NCBI GenBank assembly: GCA_002778195.1
Contig: PCDI01000008.1
Coordinates: 926,655 to 990,654, forward strand
Length of the DNA stretch: 64,000 nt
Direction of reading: 5' to 3'
Source: Raffaelea ambrosiae
Lineage: Eukaryota > Ascomycota > Sordariomycetes > Ophiostomatales > Ophiostomataceae
Part shown: one piece after another, positions 31,484 through 42,663 of the stretch
Position numbering within the stretch: the stretch's first letter is position 1
Layout of the letters: each line of letters starts with the position of its first letter
The notes under the pieces: generated by a model
Seen by the model: the letters and a program-made list of their open reading frames with translations, nothing else
The model's database searches: none
What the model was told of the DNA's origin: nothing
Translations under genes and position numbers: made by a program

Positions 31484-33825
31484 CGTGAGAGAGCGGGAGG
31501 GACAGAAGGACCACTGTGGTGTCGAGTTCGTACGGTCAGCTGTTGTACAAAACCACACGGATGGGTGTGTAAGGGAGGAGTTGTTTCCGCTCAAGATTGA
31601 TACAGGGAGAGAGAACGGCAGACAACAACTGGCCCAGTGCTATGTGGTCCTCCTCTTTGAGACTCCAATGACAAAGAGAATACGTTGACAAAAGAAAACG
31701 AGAACAAGGCAAGGAAAACGCACAAGAAAAGAAAACGGAGCGAAACTCTAATGCGTTCTGTGGAAGGGATGCGTGCGGATAGGGAAGGAAACGATCTCGG
31801 TTTCCCCCAGACGAGCAGGGTTGGTGGGTTGGGGAAGCAGGAAGACCGGTGGAGTTGTCCCGTGTGTGTGTGTTGTTTTGCGAGATAACGGGTCAGTCAG
31901 TGAATAATAAGAGACAGAGATACACGCGAAACCGGCAACACGTCATTTGAACGTAAATCCAATCAAAATAAAAAGTCCGGCTGGCCCTGTCAACAAGACA
32001 AAAAGAGCGCGTAAACAGGAATGACAAGCTGGCAAAAAAATTGGAAAGTGCACTTTTTCCTTGCCAGAGAGGTTGACACTGGACAGCGAAGATGCAAGCC
32101 ACCCTCCGATTTGACAAGACGGGCCTAGACCGGTTCGAGGCTAGAGCCCCCAATTGGATCACAGGAAGCTGGTGAGCTGTGATGGACAGGTCTGGCGGTC
32201 AACGGTTTTTTTAAAGCAGAAAAAAAAGAAAAAAAAGAAAGAAAAAAAAAAAGAAAAAGAGAAAGAGAAAACTTTCACGCAGTAGGCCTCAAATCAGATA
32301 GAGTGACAAGATAGAGAGAAAAGGTGACAAATGAGATACATGAGACAACGGACACAGAAATCCGGCCCGTGGCTGACTAGGCGGCCACGAGGTTGGCATA
32401 CACGAGCAGTCAACAAGAGACAAAACGAAAAGGCTGAACGCGGACACTACAGGATCGGACTCTACACAGACAAAACCGTTTGCCACAGGCGTGTCTCGGA
32501 TGTCTTTTGTGTTTGCCGTTGACAGGGCCACTCGCCCATCTCCAGGCCATGAGAGAGGATCTTTGTATTTTTTGGTATTAATCCCATACACGGAAAAGCT
32601 CCCTTGCTTTGAGGGGGCAAGGCTGGCTGGCCAATGAGTCTTGAATCTGGATGTATCTGGATGTAGCTGGATGCATGGAGACGTGTCTCTTGTTTCTGCA
32701 GTGTGCGTGCATCACTTTTTGTTTTTGGTGGTTCTTTTTTATTCTTTTTTATTCTTTTTTCTTTTTTCTTTTTGTTTCTCTTCTTTCTTTCTTTTCGCCT
32801 TCTTCCCTCTTCCCTTTCCCTCTTCCCTCTTCGTTATGCTCGATCTGCCCCTCTTACCTCTTTCCTACCACTTTCTTGTTGTCTCCAAATCCCCAGAAAG
32901 CAACCCGGCTCTCCCAACTTGCCGGCAGTGCAACCCCTCAACCCTCCATCCACCACACCACCACACAACACCATCGTCACCCCCTGCCTTCCCCTGCAAG
33001 GGAAATCACAACCCAAAAAAACCCTGCAGCCCGCACACGTCACTTGGTCCTTGCGCCGACTTGGGAGAACGAACGGAACGGCGGAGACCAAACCACTCGG
33101 ATCGTTTCCCCCTCTCTTAGCGATGGGTAGCCTAGACGATGAGTCAGGGGCACGATTCCGCCCCATGCACGCGTCCTTGGCAAACGGCTTCTGTTTGGGA
33201 CAGCGCAAGCGACAGCCTGCAAGAGCCCGCCAGCCACAGACATACATAGTCTTGGCCCGGACGTACGTGTAGCCCAGGACACGTGGTCGCGCGATCTCGT
33301 AGTCGACACAAGCTGGCCGCAAGGCAGACACTCAAAAAGGCGCAGGAAAACTTCCTGCTTGGGGCCGAAGAGAACAGCGGGCTTTGGGACTGAACATGGT
33401 GACGTTTGTGTATGGGTAGCTAGCTACTTGTGGTCATTCTGGATTGCTACATCTCCCCCCCCCCAAAAAAAAGACATGCGTGCCGGTAATAAAAAAATGA
33501 AGTTTTTTAAATAAAGAAAGATTTCACTCGTTTCTTTCGCGATCCTTCTCTGCATATGGATGCACCTTTGTCGTATCTGCTCAAGAAAAAAAAAAACCAA
33601 TACAGTTGCCAAACTTTGTGTTTCCTGTCGTTTCTCCCAATGTTCGACCCCTTGTTTGTGGTTGGATCTTTTGCCTTTCTTTGCCTTTTTGTCTGTGATG
33701 TCGTCATTCTCTGATGTTGAATCTTGCTGTCGCCTCTACAGCCATTTCCCTCGTCGCTCTTGGTTCGAGATTGTTGAATTTCTCGCCAAGCCCCTGTCAA
33801 AGTACAGCCCGTCTGCGTATACCTT
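31484..33825. other. Intergenic: Argonaute promoter and Nramp 3' flank
   Basis: 2.3 kb without a supported gene. Purine-rich near Argonaute, with A runs (32205-32275) and pyrimidine tracts (32720-32840). Frames such as 32703-33272 are low-complexity Phe/Leu/Ser translations of the T/C tract. A GGTTCGAGG at 32132-32140 resembles a B box but no cloverleaf forms. Confidence 0.55.
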
Positions 33826-34716
33826 TCACGACATACCCAGAAGCACCAGGTTGGCCACGTTCAGGGCGGCCATGACGACCCAGATCACAACACCCAGGAC
33901 CACCACCGGCCACGAGTTGGCCATCTTGATGGGCGGCTCGGCCTCCGGGTCTTCAGCCATAGCAGAGTCGGCCACGGCCACGGTGTCGTCGGCGGCGGTA
34001 CCGTCCGCCCGGCGTCTGAGATGATTCCAGAAACGGCGGCCCCGGGTTGTCGCGTGGCCGGCGTTGTCCTCCTCGTCCTCCCCTTCCACCTTCCGCTTGT
34101 AGCGCTGCCGCAGCTCCATGCGGGCCCGCCCCGGCCGCACCGTCATGTACTTGTTGAAGCACGTGAACCACAGCAGCGGCGCCGTCACAAACGGCAGCAC
34201 CACGCTCAGCACGACCTGGCTGGCATTCAGCGCCGCGTCCAGGCCCGACCGCCCCACGGCGCCGGCAATGATGATGCTCGGCATGATGCTGATGGACCGC
34301 GTCAGCAGCCGCCGCAGCCACGGCGCAATGGTCCACTGCATCGCGCCCTCGCAGACCATCTGGCCGGCAATGGTGCAGACGACGCCCGCGGAGATGCCCG
34401 ACAGCAGCAGCGCCAGCGCAAAGATGGTGCCGGCGCCCTTGGAGAGCGTGCGCGAGAGCAGGTCGTGGATGGCAAAGATGTCGGCGTCCTCGGCGTCCGG
34501 GTTGTCGTAGAGGGCGGTGCCGGCGACGACGAGAATGGCCGAGTTGACAAAGAGGGCAAAGGTAAAGAGCGAGATGGCCAGCTCGGCAATCGAGTACTTC
34601 ATCGAGTGGCGGATGGCCTGCAGCGACGGGATGTACGTGTAGACCTGGCTCTTGTCCACGTGCGCAGCCGCGGCCGCGGACGCCGCCGCGGTCAGCGTCG
34701 AGTGGGCGTCGTCGTA

Positions 34717-34768
<52 letters not shown>

Positions 34769-36496
34769 ACAGCCACCGCCGACCGCCGCGCCTCCTCCTC
34801 CTGCGTCGGCGACGACGATGACGTTGGCGGCAGCAGCCCCCGCTGCTCGTCGTAGGCGCGCAGGCGCGGCTGGACGATGCCGGAGCCCAGGTACAGGCTG
34901 TGGGGCATGACGGTGGCGCCGAGGATGCCGCAGGCCTGGTAGAGCCCCTTCTGCTGGATGAGGGCCGACGACGGCACGTAGCCGTAGAGGACGTCGCGGC
35001 CGTCGGCGCGGACAATGGACAGCTCGATGCAGAAGCAGATGACGACGCCCAGGACCAGGGGCGCGATGACCAGCTCGAAGGCGCGCAGGCCCTTGGAGGA
35101 CTCGCTGTGGGGCCGCACAAAGACGAGCACGACCAGCACGTCGACAATGGAGATGGCGCAGCCGGCGACCAGCGGGATCTTGGGCTGCAGCAGGTTGAGG
35201 GCGATGGCGGTGCCGATGACCTCGGCGATGTCCGTGGCGATGATGGCGACCTCGGCGAGGAAGTAGAGAAAATAGTTGAGCCAGCGCGGCAGGAAGGCGC
35301 GACAGGCCTCGGCCAGGTTGCGGCCGCTGACGCTGCCGAGCTTGATGCAGAGGCTCTGCAGGAAAATGGCAAAGATGTTGCTGAGCAGGACGATAAAGAG
35401 CAGCTTGTAGCGGTAGGACGCGCCGGCAGCGATGTCGGTGGAGTAGTTGCCAGGATCGACTGGGTGCGTGTTAGTTGGGGGGACGCGAGAAGAAAAGAAG
35501 GAAAGAGAGGGGATGAGAAGCAAGACGGGCGGAGGAAAACAAACAGAAGACAAGCCGAGAAAAAAGAGGAAGAGCATACAAGGAGGACAGAAAGGGAAAT
35601 AACAAGAGACATGAGAATGGGATGGAACATGAAGGAGAGCAAACTAGAGGAAACAAGACAAAAGACAAGAAGGCAATAACACAATAAGAAGACAAAAAGA
35701 CGAAAAGAAGACAAAAAGATAAAAAGAAGACAACAAGACAAGAAAGGACGAGATGGTATGACAAGAAAAGACGAGATGGTATGAAGAGACACGACTGTTT
35801 AGACCTCGACAAGACGGCCAAGACATCTTCCACTCATAAACTCACAAACGCATCAACAAACAAGACAAGCCAGCAAACTTTCACGCAACACTTACTGTAT
35901 GCTACCGAGACAATAAAGCCCGGCCCGACAAAGCGGGCAAACGTCTTGATGAACTGGAATACCTTGCGTCCATACAAGGCCAGTCCTCTCGGGTGGTGGT
36001 GATCATCTCCGTCCCCGGTCCCCGGATCACCCTCCTCAACTCTTCCTCTGTCTCCGTCTCCGTCTCCGTCTCCTCCGCCGCCTCCCCCGCCACCTCCACA
36101 CCGCGTCTCCGCAATCGGAGCCGTGTAGGATGTTGCTGCCGTTTTGGAGTCAGACGCGGCCTTGGCGCCTCGGCCAGCCGGCTTGGCTGGGCCCATCTGC
36201 CCCGTCTGAGACTCCTTCTCGGCCACACCACCGCCCCCGGCCCGGTCGCTGACGCCAACACCACCGGCTCCTCCGCCGTCCGGCTGCTCTTCCGTCTCGA
36301 CCATGCCGGCCTCGTCTCCGAGTCCTGCTCCTCCGCCGGCACTCTCTATCGACAGTGATCCTGCGCGGCGCAGGCGCCGCGCATTGGCCAGCCCCTTGAG
36401 GTCCTGGTTGGTGGTCAGGTCGTTGGACCAAGCGTTGGGGCTCTGGTTGAGGCCGTCGCTGCGCGGCGGCTCATCTGTGCGGGAAGGGCAGTTCAT
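33826..36496 (-). CDS. Nramp-family divalent metal transporter (SMF-like)
   Basis: Proton-coupled Mn2+/Fe2+ importer of the Smf1/Smf2/Smf3 group. Minus-strand exons 36496-35896 and 35459-33826 give 744 residues; the 436-nt intron splits the Ile codon of AYIDPGNYSTD. The metal-binding DPGN of TM1 is at residues 202-205 and the TM6 MPHSLYL at 385-391, both intact, and about 11 hydrophobic segments fit the family. The N-terminal 180 residues are polar and Gly/Ser/Asp-rich, far longer than in yeast SMF proteins, with GGGGG and DGDGDGD runs. A loop at about residues 430-450, after the TM6 region, is an alternating Asp-His repeat coded by GTGGTC hexamers on the plus strand. Plasma-membrane versus endosomal location cannot be told. 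Confidence 0.9.
34716..34770 (-). repeat. Hexanucleotide repeat coding (Asp-His)n in Nramp
   Basis: Eight or nine near-perfect copies of GTGGTC on the plus strand, translated on the minus strand as alternating Asp and His, ending DYDDAHS. It sits in a loop of the Nramp transporter. Confidence 0.9.
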
Positions 36497-38620
36497 GGCG
36501 GAAGGAGAAAGGCAATGAACGGGTTGCGGTATGGGTATGGGTTTGCGTTTGCGTTTGGGTAGGGGTATGGGTATAGAAATGGGTATATGTATGGGTATCA
36601 GGCATGAAATGCACCAGGTGGTGCCGGTGACCGACCCTGGCCGGAAGGCGTGACCGGCGTCGACACTCGCCGAGGAAAGCCAATAAGAAAACAGATAAAA
36701 CAGGCGTCAGCAGCAAACCGAAATCCACCTCCGCAATCAAGCGTCCGACAACCAATCTGCCAGATACGCGTGCGTCTGCCAGCGCCCGACAAAAGAACTG
36801 GGCGAGATACGCAGCACGGGGGGGGGGGGGGGGATGTGCGGACTTGCGCGTGGGAGGGAAGGAGGCAGTGGAGGAAAAAAGGTGTGAGGTGAGGAAAAAG
36901 AGTGGTCCACTCACTCACTATGTACATAGAAAAGAGACCACACACCTCTTTGGGCCGGCCTGACCACTTATACGATTTGTCACGGAATCACCCGAAGGGC
37001 GCAAAAAGTACATAGTACGGTGGCCAGAGGGGCCCCTGCCCAGAGAAGCCACGAACAAACCACCACCACACGAGCCAGTTACAGGGGAGTCGGAAAGCTA
37101 AAGTGCTACCCCACAGGGGATTACGTTTTGGGGGGGCTACGGGCGACTGGATCCGGGGGCTTTGCACACCCTGCGAGCACGTACGGTCCTTGTCGGTGTC
37201 TGCATTGCTCTCCGGACGGGACTCGGCTGTGCAAGGGCGGGAAGAGGCAAAGACAGGCCAGACAGAAGAAAAAAAACGTGTTCCGCTGTGACTGCATCGT
37301 ACCCCGGACACAACGACGGGTTGCGTGATGCCACGAACACGTTGGGGGTGGCCTCTTCGGGATCCAGTCTGACCGCATGGTGGTCAACTCTCGCCAGACA
37401 GCTGATCCTGCCCACGGCACGGACGAGTATCGTATACGGTGTCGCTCTACCCCCGTATTCGGGTCTCTCCCCAAGTGTTCTCTTTGGAATCTTTCCTGCT
37501 TCTCCCCCCCTTCCCCCCATCTCACCAGAGCCATGTGCCTCTTGTTTGGTTCATGCATGGTTAATGTTGAATTTTTAGCTAGCGAACTCATAGTTAGTTC
37601 CTAAGTATATAGGGAGGAGGGGCTGAGGCTGACGGCCCATTGGCCAATCGCTGGGGTCCCTGACTTCTTCGGCTTGCGCACCGTCTTTGTTGTTTTCGTT
37701 CCCTTATCTTCCCGATAGGCGGCGACAGAACAAGACAAAAAGACAACCGAACAAGGCCACGACGAAAAACTATCACCAATGCGTCCAGAGAGTTCCAGAG
37801 CTTAGACAGCACAGCCGAACCCAGCGGCCGGCGGTCTAGGCCTTTCGTCAAAAGAAGATGAAAAAGGAGATGAAAAATATGAAAACAAAACCCCCCAAGA
37901 AAAAAAGGCAAGAGACAGGTTGCCCGTCTCAGCTGAAACAAGCAACTGGTCGCGTGCTCCATGTCCCCTTTTTCTCGTTTCTCTTTTGCTTTTTGCTCTC
38001 TTCTCTTGAGACCCGGCATCCGTTCCTTTTCGTTCCTTCTCATCTCTTCTCTCCTCGTTTCTCCTCGTTTCTCCTCTCGCCCGACCTTCTTCCCCAGCCT
38101 GCTGCCCGGGGTTTCCCCTCATCTCCTCCACCTCCCCGATCCGTTTCCCGTCCGTTGAAGGCGGTCCCCAGCCTGGCCATGTGCGGCCGTTGGCTGGTCT
38201 ATGTAGATGCAAAATGCACAGGTTTTTGGTACATGAAATGAACAATAAGAACACCGCTCAGACAATGAATGCTCTCCGGCCTCGCTTTGGCCCTTCCTCG
38301 GCTCGTCTTCCTGATTTTCCTCGTTCTCGGCTCATTTTTCTTCCTCGTCTTCCTCATCCTCTCCGTGTTCCGCCTTCTTTCTTCTTCCGAACTTCCTTCT
38401 TCTCTCCTCTTCTCTCCCCTTCTCCTCCTCTCTCCCCTTTCATTGCCCTCGTGCGTGTTGAAATCTGCACCACCGGGACCGTCTGTGCTCCTTCAACAGA
38501 CTTTTTTTCTGCGTGATCGACTCCTGCCCTTCCCCGTCTCGATTTCGTCTCCGCTCTCCTTTATATAGTTGAATATTCCCACAATCTCTTTCTCGTCGTT
38601 TTAGGATCCCCGGGGCTTCT
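36497..38620. other. Intergenic: Nramp promoter and OPI3 3' flank
   Basis: 2.1 kb with no supported gene. Contains a GGTATGG/GGTTTGC-type simple repeat near 36528-36600, a 16-base G run at 36818-36833, octamer ACTATGTA at 36917-36924 and its complement in the palindrome GTACATAGTAC at 37008-37018, TAGTTAGTT at 37591-37599, and a CT-rich tract from 37960 to 38480. Confidence 0.55.
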
Positions 38621-39590
38621 TCACCGCTCTTTCTTGCCCTCCTGGCGCTCTGCCTCCCGCTTCGCATAAATGGCCGCCGTGAACGGGTTCTCAAACTGCA
38701 GCGCCACCAGGTACACCAACAGCACCCAGCCCGTCAGCAACAGGCCCGCCGGCCGGCCGTACACCAGCGCCGACCCCAGGAAGCTCAGCGTGCTGCCGTA
38801 GTACATCGGCGCCGACGTGACATTGAACGGGAACCCGGTCACCATGTTGTCCATCAGGATGCCAAAGTAGTCGCCCAGAAACGTGCCAGTGATGCCGAGC
38901 TGCCACGTCGACGAGAGCACCAAAACATTGCCCATGAGAATCAGACCGAACCCGCCGTAGGTCACCTCCGGGGTGTCGAGAAGCGGGTGCGCCGGCTGGT
39001 TGCGGAGGGCGCGTTCGTACAGCAGGTCACGGATGATGCCGAGCGAGAAGATGGTCGCGGCCAGGAAGTAGCAGGCGGTCTGGGCCTTGCCGCCAAAGAG
39101 GCGGGTGAGGAAGTGCGTACGGTATTCTGCGGAGAAAAGGAGGAAGGGAGGAAGAAGTCAGAGAGAGGGAGGTTGACAAGTCGACAGTCGATCGTTCTCC
39201 ATTGACAGGACAGGACAGGACAAGACGTAGAAGGTCTTTCAAGACATACCTCGTCTGGCCACGATGCTGGTTGGCGTTAGCAAAAAACGGCAAAAAAAAA
39301 AATCACTGAAAATCACAAAAAAAAGCCCAACGATAGTATGGGAGGTGTGGTGGCATACTTCCAAAAGGTCGGGTTAAAGGCAATCGAAGCAGCCGAGACT
39401 GAGGCAAGTTAGCAGGGTCCTCGGGAGGTGTGTGATGCCATGCCGTCAATGGGCTCCTGGCATCCGTAGACGACCCCAGACTATCCTCCTCATTGTCCCC
39501 AAACTCCTCGGTTTCTTCGGGTGTGCACCTACTCAACAGGGTCGGCTGGCTAAGGTCGACCAGCTTGTCAACGGGGCCAATGTACTCCAT
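38621..39590 (-). CDS. OPI3: Phospholipid N-methyltransferase OPI3
   Basis: ER membrane enzyme making the last two S-adenosylmethionine-dependent methylations from monomethyl-phosphatidylethanolamine to phosphatidylcholine. Four minus-strand exons: 39590-39533 (58 nt), 39398-39359 (40), 39266-39250 (17) and 39126-38621 (506). They sum to 621 nt, 206 residues, the length of yeast Opi3. Introns are 134, 92 and 123 nt with GTAGGT, GTATGC and GTATGT donors; introns 1 and 2 end with clear GCTAAC branch sites. The spliced start reads MEYIGPVDKLVDLSQPTLLI, then SIAFNPTFWNIVARREYR across the small exons. Later landmarks: LTRLFGGKAQTACYFLAAT, TYGGFGLILMGNVLVLSS, GDYFGILMDNMVTGFPFNV and FENPFTAAIYAKRE, which contains the glutamate of the methyltransferase SAM site. 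Four membrane segments are expected. Confidence 0.95.
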
Positions 39591-40326
39591 GGTGGATGGT
39601 GAAGACGGGTGAATGCTTTCGGAGGTACGGTCGTGGCTGCGAAGTCGAGGCGGGAAATCGAGGTGTACGTGCTGGTTGAGAAGAAGAGGGAAGAAAACCA
39701 ACCACTGCGGAAATGCAGCTCAACAAAACCCAAAATGCCAAAATGCCACAATGCGCAAAATGCCGAAATACAGAACCTCTTTCCCAGCTTGTCAGCCCCT
39801 CAGGGCTGTGGGGGGGGGGGGATTTTGCTCGGCAGGCCACGCTACAGCGATCCGGACGGGCGCCATTGGTCCAACACCGGAGAACTGGAGCTGCCGGCAG
39901 TGGAGCGGCTGGCGCCATAGCGCCTGCTCACATGTCAGCAGCAGAGCTCTCTAGCACGTTGGAGGGGCTCCCCAACGTCCCTCGCAAAGTGGCCGTTTCA
40001 GAGAGAGCAAGTGGACCAATCAGAAGCCGCGACTCAGCTTCTCCCAAACAGCCTGTTTCATCAACCTTTGTCGTTTGGACGACGTTTCCTCCTGCATTGT
40101 TCACGCCGTTCTCCTTGTGTTCGCCTCGAACGGGAAGCAAGTATCCTTCTCTGTACACTGGCCGCTGAGCTTCTCGAAGCTCCTCTCATCCCAGAGCCGG
40201 TCCCTGGAAAGTCGCCCAGCAAGGCAATGGCTGGCCATTGCATCTGAGCTCCAATTCTCGTGATCCTTTCCTCCCCTTTTGTACTTCCTCTTGTCCTTGT
40301 CCTCGCCCCCAGGAGCTCCCTCTCTC
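39591..40326. promoter_or_regulatory. Divergent promoter region, OPI3 and spermidine-synthase-like gene
   Basis: 736 bases between divergent start codons. Includes a G run at 39811-39822 and a pyrimidine-rich stretch before 40327. No inositol/choline-responsive element (CATGTGAAAT type) was recognised with confidence. Promoter content is inferred from orientation. Confidence 0.5.
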
Positions 40327-42282
40327 ATGGCTCCCCGAAAACGCAAGGCCCCCAAGGCCTCCTCCTCGTCGTCCTCGTCCAACATTCCCTCCATCCCCTC
40401 CGACTCCTCCTTCACGCCCGAAAACTTCGACCAGGAGCTCCGCAACCTGGCCGCCCAGGCCCAGTCCGATTCCGAGAAGGCCTCCTTTTCGTCGTCCTTG
40501 GCCCTCTACGCGCCCGTCTACGCCCGCATTGTTCTTTTTCTCGTCCTCGCCGCCGCCTCGGCCAATGCCTCCCAGGCCGCCCTCTCCCCCGTCTACGGCG
40601 CCATCCCTGCGGGCCTCTGGCACAGCTATGTCGTCGGCGCCGCCCTGTTCGCGGGCTGGTCCGCCAACCTGCATGTGCGCCGCCTCCTGCCGCCGAACCG
40701 GCCCCTGGCGCACTTTCTCCCGCTCTTTGCCGCCGGCCTCCCGGTCGCCCAATACTACCTGACCGGGCATGGCATTTCTGGTATCTTGGGGGCCCGCTGG
40801 GGGCCGCCCGTCACCGAGGCGCTGACGCTGCTGCCCCTGCTGGCGGCCACCATTGCCTGCGTCGCCAACGAGCTCGAGTTTGCCGTCGGCATCGAGGATG
40901 TCTGGCCGACCATGCCCAGCTTCCTGGCCGAGTCGCTGCCCGGGTTTGCGTGCTGGTCCGTCTACAAGCTGGCCGAGAAGTGGACGGCCGATAGGCTTCT
41001 CGGAGGCGGAGGCGGAGCCGGCGGAGGAGGACTCCTGGGACGGTACGCCCACCTTCTCGTTGCCCTGCGCTCGCGCATCCTCCGCCAGGTCGTCCTCGCC
41101 TCTGCCTATGCCCTGGCCGCGCCGTCCAAGCTGCTGCGGTACGCCGCCTCGCTCCTGCTCCTGACAGCGTTCAACGTGCACGTCACCTCCACGGCGACGA
41201 CGCCGTGGGCGCTGCCCATGCTGAACCAGAAGCTGGCGCCCGCGCACTGGCAGGTCCTGGCCCGCCGCGAGTCGGTGACGGGCTACCTCTCCGTGGTCGA
41301 CAACCTGGACCAGGGGTTCCGCGTGCTGCGGTGCGACCACAGCCTGCTGGGCGGCGAGTGGACGCGGTTTGTGGCCGACCCGGTGGCGGAGCCGATCTAC
41401 GGCGTGTTTGTCATGCTCGAGGCGGTGCGGCTGATCGAGGTGCCCGACAAGGTGCCTGATCACGAGGCCCAGGCGCTGGTGATTGGCCTCGGCATCGGCA
41501 CGGCGCCGGCGGCCCTGGTGGCCCACGGCATCGACACCACCGTCGTCGAGATCGACCCGGCCGTGCACGAGCTGGCCTCGCAGTACTTCCACCTGCCGGC
41601 CAACCACACGGCCGTCATCGAGGACGCCGTGGCCTACACGGACCGGCTGGTGGCCCAACAAGGCGGCGGCGATGGGGGGGGACCGGGGCTGTTCGACTAC
41701 ATTGTGCACGACGTGTTCACGGGCGGTGCCGAGCCGATCTCGCTGTTTACGCTCGAGTTTCTGCAAAACCTGCACACCCTGCTCACGCCGGGGGGTGTCA
41801 TAGCCATAGTATGTTCTGCCTGCCGCTCTGTTCTTTCTGTCCTTTCTGTCCTTTCTCGCTTCAGCTCTCTAACTTTGCAGAACTACGCCGGCGACCTCAC
41901 CTTGACGCCCATCAAGGCCGTTGTCCACACGATCCGCGCCGTCTTCCCGACGTGTCGTGTCTTCCGCGAACACCTCAAAGAAGAGGCCGACGGCGACGAC
42001 GCCGACTTTACCAACGTGGTCATCTTTTGCACCAAGAGGACCGACTCGTCCATCACCTTCCGCCGTCCTGTCAAGGCCGACATGCTGAACAGCAAGACCC
42101 GCGAAGCCTTCCTGGTCCCGCAGCACGAGGTTGTCGACGCGGACTTCCGGTCTCCCGAGGAGGCCCGGCTGGTGCGCCGCAACGACACCGAGCCGCTGTC
42201 CGAGGCCCACGCGGAGGGCGCGCTGGGCCACTGGACGGTGATGCGGCGGGTGGTTCCCGGCAAGGTGTGGGAGCTGTGGTAG
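40327..42282 (+). CDS. Membrane protein with spermidine-synthase-like domain
   Basis: Exons 40327-41808 and 41881-42282 give 627 residues; the 72-nt intron (GTATGT, CTCTAAC, TTTGCAG) is in frame and stop-free, but removing it restores VIAINYAGDL. Residues 1-60 are Lys/Ser-rich. Several hydrophobic segments (about 70-300) follow, for example IVLFLVLAAASANAS and LLPLLAATIACVA. The C-terminal half is a Rossmann methyltransferase-like fold: VIGLGIGTAP as glycine loop, VVEIDP (Glu408, Asp410) as acidic cofactor site, and FDYIVHDVFTGG (Asp462) at the position of the aminopropyltransferase catalytic Asp. Fungal proteins of this layout are annotated spermine/spermidine synthase family; whether they make polyamines or methylate something is unknown. 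Divergent from OPI3. Confidence 0.8.
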   Translation: MAPRKRKAPKASSSSSSSNIPSIPSDSSFTPENFDQELRNLAAQAQSDSEKASFSSSLALYAPVYARIVLFLVLAAASANASQAALSPVYGAIPAGLWHSYVVGAALFAGWSANLHVRRLLPPNRPLAHFLPLFAAGLPVAQYYLTGHGISGILGARWGPPVTEALTLLPLLAATIACVANELEFAVGIEDVWPTMPSFLAESLPGFACWSVYKLAEKWTADRLLGGGGGAGGGGLLGRYAHLLVALRSRILRQVVLASAYALAAPSKLLRYAASLLLLTAFNVHVTSTATTPWALPMLNQKLAPAHWQVLARRESVTGYLSVVDNLDQGFRVLRCDHSLLGGEWTRFVADPVAEPIYGVFVMLEAVRLIEVPDKVPDHEAQALVIGLGIGTAPAALVAHGIDTTVVEIDPAVHELASQYFHLPANHTAVIEDAVAYTDRLVAQQGGGDGGGPGLFDYIVHDVFTGGAEPISLFTLEFLQNLHTLLTPGGVIAIVCSACRSVLSVLSVLSRFSSLTLQNYAGDLTLTPIKAVVHTIRAVFPTCRVFREHLKEEADGDDADFTNVVIFCTKRTDSSITFRRPVKADMLNSKTREAFLVPQHEVVDADFRSPEEARLVRRNDTEPLSEAHAEGALGHWTVMRRVVPGKVWELW

Positions 42283-42663
42283 AAGAGAAAGTTTTTTTTT
42301 TTTTTTTGGCAAGATGGAAAAGGGATGGCAGAGGAGTGTTGCAAGAGAACCACATACAAGAGTTATACCTGGATATTGTACAATTAAGGTATTTGGAAGA
42401 TGGCATTTTAGATAGTCTTTTAGAACTGTATACTACGACATAGCGAAGAGTATGGATATGCAAGCGGAAAAAAGAATCACGGTCGTTGACTATCACGTAA
42501 AGACTAGCATGAAGACGAGCAAGCACAATCATGAGAAGCAAAATCACTAGAGGCAAACCAGAGCAAGAAAAAGAAAAAGAAAAAAACAAGACACCGGAAA
42601 CCTTAACCTCCCCATCCCCCGTCCAAAGACTCCAATCTATGGCACATTTTTTTCTAATTTTCC
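42283..42663. other. Convergent intergenic region
   Basis: 381 AT-rich bases between two gene ends, with a T run at 42293-42307. Probably holds both polyadenylation regions. Nothing else seen. Confidence 0.6.

Noticed and set aside
29591..31600. 669-codon plus-strand frame opposite the Argonaute N and PAZ exons
   Set aside because: Same antisense artefact; it crosses both Argonaute introns only because stops are rare in GC-rich DNA.
32125..32165. B-box-like GGTTCGAGG near 32132
   Set aside because: No A box, acceptor stem or anticodon arm could be folded around it.
34716..34770. Regular hexamer array considered as a CRISPR-like array
   Set aside because: Units are contiguous without spacers and lie in frame within a coding exon of a eukaryotic gene.
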